Below, one piece after another: positions 58,306 to 64,000 of a DNA stretch of 64,000 bases. Both the position numbers and the translations under genes were made by a program. The notes below the pieces were generated by a model. That model made no database searches and had not been told where the DNA came from. It saw only the letters and a program-made list of their open reading frames with translations. How positions within the stretch are numbered: position 1 is the first letter of the stretch; every line of letters starts with the position of its first letter. Source of the stretch: Actinomarinicola tropica (GTDB taxonomy: Bacteria; Actinomycetota; Acidimicrobiia; Acidimicrobiales; SKKL01); assembly GCF_009650215.1 (NCBI RefSeq), contig NZ_CP045851.1, positions 2,383,001 through 2,447,000 on the forward strand. The letters are read 5' to 3'.

Positions 58306-59076
58306 TCAGTCGCCGCACGTCGCGTCGGCGTGGTCCCGGATCCGTCGCGCTGCCTGGATCAGCGAGTCAGTGACCTCGGCCGTCGGCAGGGTGACCGAGC
58401 CGCCGCCGTCGCCCGCGGCGACGATGGCGGCGATGTCGTCGGCGATCGACTCGGGCGCGGCGTCGACGAGCGCATCGATCGCCTCGGTCGGGTTCGGCAC
58501 GGCGACGACGTCGCCCGGGGAGGCGATCGTCAGCAGGTGCGTGAGCGACTCCCCCACCGTCACCCCGCCAGGAAGGGACACGTCGTCGGTGACGACTCGG
58601 AAGACCCCGGGCTCGTCCTCCCAGGCGCGCGCCCACTCCCCTGGCTCGTCCGCCGCCTCGGGTGTGAGGCCCACCCGCAAGCTGGACGGCAGGATCTCCG
58701 GGCTCACGGCCGCCAGCATCTCCGGATCGTCGGCGAAGAGGTCGGTGAACTCCTCGTAGGCCTTCTCCTGGGAGACGGCGAGGACCGATGCCGCCGCGGG
58801 GTCGTCACGGACCCGCCGCTCGAGCTCGGACCGCACCTCATCGGTGGCATCGGCGTTCACGAACACGATCACGTCGACCGCGTCGCCGTCGGAGGTCGTA
58901 CCCCACACCGGCGCGGCGAAGGCCTGGCAGAAGGCGCTCGACGAGGCCGCCTCGTCGTCGCCATCGAGGATCAGGTACGCGCCGATCCCCGCGATCAGCG
59001 CCACCACGACGGCCACGCCGACGACGACCCATCGCCGGTGCGCCGCCGGTTCGGTCGTCGGCCCGCTCTCCGCCAC
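58306..59076 (-). CDS. Single-pass membrane protein with FtsX-extracellular-domain-like region
   Basis: 256 residues. Short N-terminus, one helix (VVVGVAVVVALIAGIGAYLI), then an exported domain: AVDVIVFVNADATDEVRSEL, VLAVSQEKAYEEFTDLFADD and PEILPSSLRVGLTPEA recall the FtsX extracellular domain (VxVFL...DPxVxxVxYVSKEEA...LPxSfxVxL), but without the FtsX permease. It ends in a Ser/Thr-rich domain. It may interact with cell-division or peptidoglycan enzymes (inference). It lies 58 nt upstream of the ECF sigma gene, probably in one transcript. TAGACA is 7 nt before GTG at 59076, a weak match. Confidence 0.75.
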   Translation of the reverse strand: MAESGPTTEPAAHRRWVVVGVAVVVALIAGIGAYLILDGDDEAASSSAFCQAFAAPVWGTTSDGDAVDVIVFVNADATDEVRSELERRVRDDPAAASVLAVSQEKAYEEFTDLFADDPEMLAAVSPEILPSSLRVGLTPEAADEPGEWARAWEDEPGVFRVVTDDVSLPGGVTVGESLTHLLTIASPGDVVAVPNPTEAIDALVDAAPESIADDIAAIVAAGDGGGSVTLPTAEVTDSLIQAARRIRDHADATCGD

Positions 59077-59146
59077 GCCCGCATGTCTACAACCTGGGCG
59101 GTCGTCGGGACGGTTCACCGGTCGGACCGCGTGGGAGGAGCCCGGG

Positions 59147-59818
59147 GTGGATGCACCAGACCTTCCCCGGTGGGCGGCACGCAGCGCCCATCGGCTCTTC
59201 GGCACCGTCGCCAAGCTGCGCGACGCGCGCGGGCTCCACCCGAAGGGCACGACCTTCCGGGGCGACGCCCAGATCTACCCCGCCGGCGCAGCGCTCGGAC
59301 CGCCGGGGTCGATCGACGTCGTCGCGCGGCTGTCGCGGGGCATCGGCCTCCCGCACCCGTGGCCGGACTTCAACGGCATCGCCATCCGGTTCGTCGACGC
59401 CCACGGCCCCGACCGCCACCAGGACGTGCTGCTCACGGCCTCGTTCTCGGCGCCGGTGCTGCGACACACGATCTTCCCGTGGCCGACGTTCTCGGTGCTC
59501 GGCTACTCGTCGGTGCTCACGTTCGGGACGGAGGACGGACCGCGGGTCCTGCGCGTGGAACCGCTCGCCGCGCCCACGCTCGACGCCGCGGTCGAGAGCC
59601 TTCCGCTGACGGTGGAGCTGCGCATCGCCGAGCCGCGGGCCGGTTGGGCGCCGGCGGCCACGGTGGTGCTGCGCGAGGTCGTGCCGGCCGACGAGGCCGC
59701 GGTGGTCCGCTTCGACCCGTGGACGACGACGGTCACGTTCCGCCCGCGCGGCATCCTCAACTCGCTGCGCGGCCCGGCGTACGCCGGCAGCCGGGAGGCC
59801 GCTCCGCGCCGTCCGTGA
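59147..59818 (+). CDS. Hypothetical protein, weak catalase-fold resemblance
   Basis: 223 residues. RGLHPKGTTFRGDAQIYPA and WPDFNGIAIRFVDAHGPDRH, then a hydrophobic FSAPVLRHTIFPWPTFSVL, recall small catalase-related proteins, but catalytic His/Asn/Tyr cannot be assigned, so this is a weak resemblance only. No signal peptide. GTG at 59147 follows GGAGGAG by about 8 nt, so translation is likely. Divergent from the FtsX-like gene, 70 nt away. Confidence 0.6.
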   Translation: MDAPDLPRWAARSAHRLFGTVAKLRDARGLHPKGTTFRGDAQIYPAGAALGPPGSIDVVARLSRGIGLPHPWPDFNGIAIRFVDAHGPDRHQDVLLTASFSAPVLRHTIFPWPTFSVLGYSSVLTFGTEDGPRVLRVEPLAAPTLDAAVESLPLTVELRIAEPRAGWAPAATVVLREVVPADEAAVVRFDPWTTTVTFRPRGILNSLRGPAYAGSREAAPRRP

Positions 59819-59841
59819 CCCCGATGTGGTAGCCCTCGCGC

Positions 59842-60669
59842 ATGGCTGACGACGTGCGCGACCGACCTGACGTCGATGCGCTCTACGCGCTCGACCCGTC
59901 GGAGTTCGTCGCCGCCCGCAACGCCCTCGTCAAGGAGCTGAAGGCATCCGGGGAGAAGGACGTCGCTGCCGAGGTCGGTCGGCTCAAGAAGCCGTCGAAG
60001 CTGGCCTGGGCCGTCAACTCGGTGGCACGCGCCGAGCCCGACCTCATCGAGGAGCTGCGCGAAGCGGGGGCCGAGCTGCGCGATCGGCAGGACGAGGCCC
60101 TCGCCGGCGGCGACGCCGATGCGCTCCGGGCCGCCACCGTCTCGCGGCGCGACGTCGTCCGTCGTCTCACCCGGCTGGTCGTCGAGCTCGCCGGAGAGGC
60201 GCACCGCGAGGAGGCCGCCGCCACGTTCGAGGCGGCGAGCGTCGATGCGGAGCACGGCGCCGAGCTCGTCGCCGGCCGGCTCACCTCGGCGTTGGAACGA
60301 CCGTCCGACCTGGGCTTCCTCGGCCTGCTCGGTGCGGCCGGCGAGGGCGCCCCGCCGCGGCGACGAGCCCCGGCGCCTGCTCGCCGCGGGAAGGCGCCGG
60401 CCCCCGCCGAGCCGGTGCGCATCGACACGAAGCGGATCCAGAAGCTCGAGCGGGCACTGGCGTCGGCCGAGGACGCACGAGCCGATGCCGAGCACGCCGT
60501 CGAACGAGCCGAGCGCGAGCAGGAGGAGGCCGCCGAGGCGCTGGCGGCGGCACAGGAACGGGTCGAGGCGGCTGAGCGCCAGCTCGACGAGGCGACCGAT
60601 GCCCGACACGCCGCCGAGCGTGCCGTGGCCGCAGCCCGGGCCGAGCTGGACGCCGTTCAGGGCAACTGA
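59842..60669 (+). CDS. Coiled-coil protein, unknown function
   Basis: 275 residues, nearly all helical with long Glu/Ala/Arg heptads at the C-terminus (KLERALASAEDARADAEHAV, EREQEEAAEALAAAQERVEA, ERQLDEATDARHAAERAVAA). The N-terminal half has a short globular-looking part (EFVAARNALVKELKASGEKD, RLKKPSKLAWAVNSVARAEP). A Pro/Arg/Ala linker (APPRRRAPAPARRGKAPAPA) joins them. No family is recognised. ATG at 59842 lies 23 nt after the previous stop; TAGCCC is a weak -10 candidate. A hairpin follows its stop. Confidence 0.75.
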   Translation: MADDVRDRPDVDALYALDPSEFVAARNALVKELKASGEKDVAAEVGRLKKPSKLAWAVNSVARAEPDLIEELREAGAELRDRQDEALAGGDADALRAATVSRRDVVRRLTRLVVELAGEAHREEAAATFEAASVDAEHGAELVAGRLTSALERPSDLGFLGLLGAAGEGAPPRRRAPAPARRGKAPAPAEPVRIDTKRIQKLERALASAEDARADAEHAVERAEREQEEAAEALAAAQERVEAAERQLDEATDARHAAERAVAAARAELDAVQGN

Positions 60670-60705
60670 CCACGGATCGCGTCGCATACCGCAGGGATCC
60701 GTGGT
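60669..60705 (+). terminator. Hairpin after the 59842 gene
   Basis: ACCACGGATC (60669-60678) pairs with GATCCGTGGT (60696-60705), 10 bp with a 17-nt loop, directly after the TGA. It lies ahead of ssrA and may separate the two transcripts. Confidence 0.55.
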
Positions 60706-60831
60706 GAGTTCGTCCTGTCGATCGCAGGAGTCGCGCCGACGGACCGGCGGTAGCATGTGCAGGTCGGTTCGTGACCGACGTGCTACTTGACACCCGCCTC
60801 ATCGCTCCGGCGGTGGTGGCGGGCCCGATGC

Positions 60832-61221
60832 GGGGCTGATCGGTTTCGACGTGAAGCTCGGAAGTCGGACGTGCGACCGGAGTTGCTCAGACTCCTTAAA
60901 CGGGGCACCCAAACAGAGGCCGATAACGACGACCTCGCTCTCGCCGCCTGATCCAACTCAGGTAACCGAGACACATAGCGACCGGTAACGGCACGCGGGG
61001 CCGGTCCACCGCAGCCCGGCAACAGAAGCGGTGGAGGACAGCAGGGAGAGACCGCTGACGGCGTGAAAGACCGCTGACACCGGAGAAAGATCCGGCGGCA
61101 GGGCCCTCGTGGCCCACCCGACCCGGCGGGCTGGCAGCCGTAGAGCCAGTACTCGGGAATGGTCGTAGCGCGGTCGATGACCACTTGACGGACGAGGGTT
61201 CGATTCCCTCCAGCTCCACCA
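60832..61221 (+). ncRNA. ssrA: tmRNA (transfer-messenger RNA)
   Basis: 390 nt. The 5' end GGGGCTGATCGGTTTCGAC pairs with the 3' CAGCTCC, and CCA is encoded (61219-61221). The T-arm GAGGGTTCGATTCCCTC is present. The tag-coding frame near 60919-60951 ends GCT CTC GCC GCC TGA; the likely tag is ADNDDLALAA, with C-terminal ALAA recognised by ClpX. The start of the tag could be earlier (in-frame GGC at 60904). TTGACA lies at 60787-60792, but no -10 at the right spacing is seen. Rescues stalled ribosomes together with SmpB at 56216. Confidence 0.96.
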
Positions 61222-61229
61222 AGGGGTCT

Positions 61230-61287
61230 TCGGGGAATTCCCCGAGGTCCTTAGGGAATTCGAGCCGCCCTTCGGGGCGGCTCGAAT
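61230..61287 (+). terminator. Tandem palindromes terminating ssrA
   Basis: A perfect 16-bp palindrome TCGGGGAATTCCCCGA (61230-61245) and then a 13-bp stem ATTCGAGCCGCCC / GGGCGGCTCGAAT (61258-61270 / 61275-61287) closed by the TTCG tetraloop. The second is a strong intrinsic terminator candidate without a T-run. Confidence 0.7.
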
Positions 61288-61302
61288 CGCGTCCGACTCC
61301 TC

Positions 61303-61815
61303 TCAGCTCGCTCGCACGGCGTCTCGGAGCAGATCGAGGTGCCCTGCGTGGCGGGCGGTCTCATCGATCATGTGCACCATGATCCAGCGAGCGTTCACGG
61401 GCCCTCGGCCGAAGGAGGGGGCGGCGGCGACCGCGTCGAGCGTCTCGCACGCGTCGAGCGCGAGTCGACTCCGAGCGCAGGCGGCTGCGTAGAGCTCCAC
61501 GACTCCCTCGACCGTGTCGCCGCTGGTCAGACGCATCGCGTGGTCGGGATCGTCAGCTTCGGGCGTGTCCCACGGCGACGGCATCGGGGCACCGAGCAGC
61601 CGACCCTGGAACCACCGATCCTCCGCCCATGCGAGGTGACGGACGATGCCGGCGATGGTCAGGTCCGTGGCCGGCAGATGAGGCGTCGACGCCTCCTCCC
61701 AGGTGAGATCGCAGAGGGCGGCTGCCACGGTGGCTCGGTACTGATCCAGGCGTTGGGCGAGCGCAGTGCGCTCATCGGCGGGTTGCAGGTCCGGGTACCT
61801 CGGCTCGCCGCTCAT
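61303..61815 (-). CDS. DinB/DUF664-family protein
   Basis: 170 residues, four-helix DinB-like fold. IVRHLAWAEDRWFQGRLLGA and ARWIMVHMIDETARHAGHLD contain the three His (RHLAW, VHMIDE, RHAGHLD) that form the DinB metal triad. Members are often thiol-dependent (mycothiol/bacillithiol) enzymes; mycothiol would suit actinobacteria (inference). The start at 61815 is ATG; CACGAT is 7 nt upstream, one base off the leaderless pattern. It is convergent with ssrA. Confidence 0.83.
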   Translation of the reverse strand: MSGEPRYPDLQPADERTALAQRLDQYRATVAAALCDLTWEEASTPHLPATDLTIAGIVRHLAWAEDRWFQGRLLGAPMPSPWDTPEADDPDHAMRLTSGDTVEGVVELYAAACARSRLALDACETLDAVAAAPSFGRGPVNARWIMVHMIDETARHAGHLDLLRDAVRAS

Positions 61816-61905
61816 GACCGCGATCGTGGCACCACCAGCGCCCGGTCGCCTGCCAACAGGAGACGCCCTCGCCCTGATCCGCGACGCGCACCTCGCGTGC
61901 CGAGC

Positions 61906-62598
61906 TCAGTCGCTCGTGGCGCCGTCCCCCGCTGGACACACATCCCCGACTCCGTCGAGGATCGGGATGGCCATCAACTCAACAGACGTGTGGCGAGTCC
62001 AACCTCGAGTGGTGAACTCGATGCCGAGGTCGGTCCACGACGTGTACCCGCTTCTTCCGAGCAGCTCGCCATCCTCCTCCAGACGCTGGTGCAGCGGCCG
62101 GGGATCGCTCGAAGGGAACGGGCAGTCACGGAACCGGTAGAGGTGACCGACCCACGCGTACTCGTTCGGCGCGAGGTCGAACGGCTCGAACGGACGAAGG
62201 TCCGCCGTGTCGTGGCTCCCCACCGGCACCATCACCGTGGCGATCGGTTCGAAGTAGGCATCGGCGTCGATGGGCGCGACATCGCGGATCCTGATCGGAT
62301 GGTCGCCCCTGTTGGTGATCGACGTCCCGACTCGGAACTCGGCGTTGGCGCGCGCTGGGACCACTTCGACGGTGTCGCCGACGAGGCTCAGGTGGGTGGC
62401 GCCCTCGTTCGGTGGCGGGATCCATGGCCCGAGCCGAAGCGGCTGGTAGTAGACCACGTTGGCGCCGATCCACCAGAAGGAGCCGACGGCGAGCAGGAGC
62501 GCAGCGGTCCCTCCGGTGACCCACCACGGCCACCGACGCCTGCGATGCTGCAACACCACGTCGGGCCCCTCCGCCCGCGAATCGAGCACCGCCGCCAC
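61906..62598 (-). CDS. Single-pass membrane protein, unknown function
   Basis: 230 residues: an Arg-rich cytoplasmic N-terminus (RRRRWPWWV), one helix (TGGTAALLLAVGSFWWIGAN), and an exported beta-rich domain (RIRDVAPIDADAYFEPIATV, PNEYAWVGHLYRFRDCPF). No family is recognised. GTG at 62598 lies 6 nt after TAGGGT. Divergent from the 62691 gene with 92 bp between. Confidence 0.68.
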   Translation of the reverse strand: MAAVLDSRAEGPDVVLQHRRRRWPWWVTGGTAALLLAVGSFWWIGANVVYYQPLRLGPWIPPPNEGATHLSLVGDTVEVVPARANAEFRVGTSITNRGDHPIRIRDVAPIDADAYFEPIATVMVPVGSHDTADLRPFEPFDLAPNEYAWVGHLYRFRDCPFPSSDPRPLHQRLEEDGELLGRSGYTSWTDLGIEFTTRGWTRHTSVELMAIPILDGVGDVCPAGDGATSD

Positions 62599-62610
62599 GG
62601 CAGGACCCTA
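62599..62610 (-). promoter_or_regulatory. Candidate leaderless -10 for the 62598 gene
   Basis: TAGGGT (62610-62605, minus strand), 6 nt, then GTG at 62598. Confidence 0.45.
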
Positions 62611-62678
62611 ACCGCCGAGCGCCGACTCCGCCCGGGAGGATCAGGTGGAGCCGCCACGCCGATGAGGGTCGATGCTTC

Positions 62679-62690
62679 TACTCTCGACCC
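62679..62690 (+). promoter_or_regulatory. Candidate leaderless -10 for the 62691 gene
   Basis: TACTCT (62679-62684), 6 nt, then ATG at 62691. Confidence 0.45.
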
Positions 62691-63041
62691 ATGCGTACGG
62701 CGGAACAAGGGGCGCCAGCGAGCGGCCCACGGCGTCGTTGGCGGAGGCTCCTCGGGCTCGCGGTGCTCGGACTTGCTGCGCTGTTCGTCGTCGGAGCCTG
62801 GTACCTCTCGAGCGACCTGAGCTGTCCTGCCCGTCCCGAGAGGTTCGAGGGCGAGTCGAACTACGGGCGAGCCGAATGGGATTGGTTCCCCATCGGGACG
62901 ACCTGCCGATGGTCCGACGCCGAGAACGGGTTCGATCGGGTCGAGGAGCCCGGCTGGGCGCCCACGATCCTGATCGCGTCGATGCTCGCCACCGGACTCG
63001 GACTGGTCGCGAGCTCATCACCGACTCGGACGGCTGACTAG
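62691..63041 (+). CDS. Small membrane protein, unknown function
   Basis: 116 residues with two hydrophobic helices: LLGLAVLGLAALFVVGAWYL and PTILIASMLATGLGLVA, and a roughly 45-residue loop with two Cys (SDLSCPARPE, GTTCRWSDAE), probably outside the membrane and disulfide-linked. No family is recognised. ATG at 62691 has the TACTCT hexamer 6 nt upstream. Confidence 0.65.
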   Translation: MRTAEQGAPASGPRRRWRRLLGLAVLGLAALFVVGAWYLSSDLSCPARPERFEGESNYGRAEWDWFPIGTTCRWSDAENGFDRVEEPGWAPTILIASMLATGLGLVASSSPTRTAD

Positions 63042-63082
63042 GCGGCAGCGTCACCGACGGCCGGCACCCGGTCCGGGAGCGG

Positions 63083-64000
63083 CTACCCCTCGCAGCTGTC
63101 GCCTTCGGCGTCGATGCGCTTCGGCGCGATCAGGTCGGTGGTGTCGCCGGAGAGGAGGTTCACGCCCAGGATCTTGAAGTCGTAGCTCCCCTGCACCACC
63201 AGGTTGACGTACGCCGACTTGCACAGCGGCCCCCACTGCAGGCGGCTGCCGAGGATCATGCCCGGGAAGATCCGGGGGACGATCCCCTGGTCGAACAACG
63301 ACACCGACATGTGCGGGAACGCCAACCCGAACTCGGCGTTGACGTAGTTGCCGAACATCGCCGCCGAGTCGGCCGGCTGGGGGACGAGTCCCATGTCGGG
63401 CATCCGCACCGCCGCCTCGACCGACCCGCCGCTCAGCTCGAACCCCATGTCGCCACCGAACGTGTAGCGGGCCTCACCCTGGGCCGACGCCTCGGCGGGG
63501 ATCTCCACGTCGCCGATGATGCGGGCGTTGATGTCGATCGTCAGCGGGATCGGACCGATCGGCACGATGTACTTGAACCAGATGCCCGGCATCTCGAAGT
63601 CGATCGGCGCCGTCCCCGCTCCTGCGGCCGACATCGTCAGCTCGACGTCGCCCTCGAGGCCACGCTGCTGGATCGACGCTGCGGACAGCTCGCCACCACG
63701 GATCTGGATGTCGCCGCTCGACCGCGGCATGCGCACCTGACCCTCGGCCACGTAGGCGAGGGCCACTCCTCCGCCCGCGTCGCGCGTGACCTGGACCCGC
63801 ACGTCGAGGTGCTCGGCTCCGACCCCGAGAGCGAACACGTAGGTGAAGCCGTTCTCGCTGTAGGTCCACTGCAGGGGCAGGTCCGCCCCCTCGGCGCGCG
63901 ACCACGCCACCTGTCGGGTCGTGCCGTCGGCCAGGGTCACCCCCATGCCGACCGGCTGGTCTAACGCGGCACCCGTCGCGTCGGGGTCCGTCTGGTAGCG
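63083..64000 (-). CDS. Large beta-rich protein, unknown function (5' end beyond window)
   Basis: At least 305 residues read to the window edge; no stop appears up to 64000, so the start lies outside. The sequence is repetitive beta-strand with alternating polar and hydrophobic residues (YVFALGVGAEHLDVRVQVTR, IPLTIDINARIIGDVEIPAE, FELSGGSVEAAVRMPDM), then a Cys-containing C-terminus (GPLCKSAYVNLVVQGSYDFK, DAEGDSCEG). No membrane segment is seen in the visible part; an exported, repeat-rich surface protein is plausible. The internal ATG at 63946 is probably not the start. Confidence 0.7.
   Translation of the reverse strand, partial: RYQTDPDATGAALDQPVGMGVTLADGTTRQVAWSRAEGADLPLQWTYSENGFTYVFALGVGAEHLDVRVQVTRDAGGGVALAYVAEGQVRMPRSSGDIQIRGGELSAASIQQRGLEGDVELTMSAAGAGTAPIDFEMPGIWFKYIVPIGPIPLTIDINARIIGDVEIPAEASAQGEARYTFGGDMGFELSGGSVEAAVRMPDMGLVPQPADSAAMFGNYVNAEFGLAFPHMSVSLFDQGIVPRIFPGMILGSRLQWGPLCKSAYVNLVVQGSYDFKILGVNLLSGDTTDLIAPKRIDAEGDSCEG

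Noticed and set aside
60787-60792. TTGACA as the ssrA -35
   Set aside because: No TANNNT lies 16-18 nt downstream, and the distance to the tmRNA 5' end is about 40 nt. It may belong to a processed precursor, so it was not annotated as a promoter.

Overview
The window is very GC-rich, densely coded DNA from an actinobacterium, most likely an Acidimicrobiia-type lineage (inference, not tested by phylogeny). The evidence is two clpP paralogues, an F420-type (LLM family) oxidoreductase, the murI-rph-rdgB-ppa-mec-cysM neighbourhood that also occurs in Mycobacterium, menaquinone-type MenB, DUF2510-like and ECF42/DGPF genes, and frequent GTG starts with 4-nt ATGA/GTGA overlaps. It reads as stable chromosomal core plus ordinary accessory genes. 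I see no insertion sequence, prophage, CRISPR array or replication origin. No gap between genes exceeds 300 bases.

Layout. 1-6.3 kb (minus strand): mreB (cut by the left edge), ndk, folC, clpX, clpP and tig, a cell shape / nucleotide / folate / proteostasis block. 6.4-6.6 kb: tRNA-Pro and tRNA-Gly. 6.6-18.8 kb: metabolic genes (carboxylesterase, MenB, VOC protein, F420-family oxidoreductase, zinc alcohol dehydrogenase, methyltransferase, SRPBCC protein, CrtI-type oxidoreductase) and a PI-PLC-like membrane protein that seems frame-disrupted. 18.8-22.4 kb: a stress/metal cluster with a Cys-rich copper-binding four-helix protein, a DUF72 protein, a small acidic protein and two ferritin-like proteins. 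22.4-27.5 kb: aroK, an epimerase-like SDR, envelope proteins and a P450. 27.5-29.2 kb: DGPF protein plus ECF42-type sigma factor behind a matching promoter. 29.1-32.7 kb: CopB-type copper ATPase with a CsoR-like operator, DUF421 protein and cupin. 32.8-34.7 kb: tRNA-Arg, -His and -Lys around a VOC gene and a frameshifted AraC regulator. 34.7-41.5 kb: Eis-like acetyltransferase, acyl-CoA dehydrogenase, phosphotransferase, RNA methyltransferase, rpe, second clpP, tRNA-Leu. 41.5-47.7 kb: polytopic membrane protein, lipoprotein, HAD hydrolase, MFS transporter, D-threonine-aldolase-like enzyme, mscL. 47.7-56.7 kb: ppa-rdgB-rph, isochorismatase-like hydrolase, murI, HAD phosphatase, thyA, acyl-CoA dehydrogenase, cysM, mec and smpB. 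56.7-61.2 kb: an ECF sigma factor between two membrane-anchored extracytoplasmic proteins, two unknown genes and ssrA (tmRNA). 61.3-64 kb: DinB-like protein and hypotheticals, the last cut by the right edge.

How the genes work together. ClpX, both ClpPs, trigger factor, SmpB and tmRNA form a ribosome-rescue and protein-quality-control set. CopB, its CsoR-like operator and the Cys-rich copper protein point to copper handling. Mec and CysM suggest protein-thiocarboxylate cysteine synthesis, but cysO is absent from its expected place. The most striking window-wide pattern is regulatory: at 17 or more genes a TA(C/G/T)NNT hexamer lies only 6-9 nt before the start codon, usually without a Shine-Dalgarno sequence, which suggests widespread leaderless transcription. 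Three genes carry apparent single-base frameshifts, at least two in C/G runs, so base-level sequence quality should be checked before these are taken as real gene loss.
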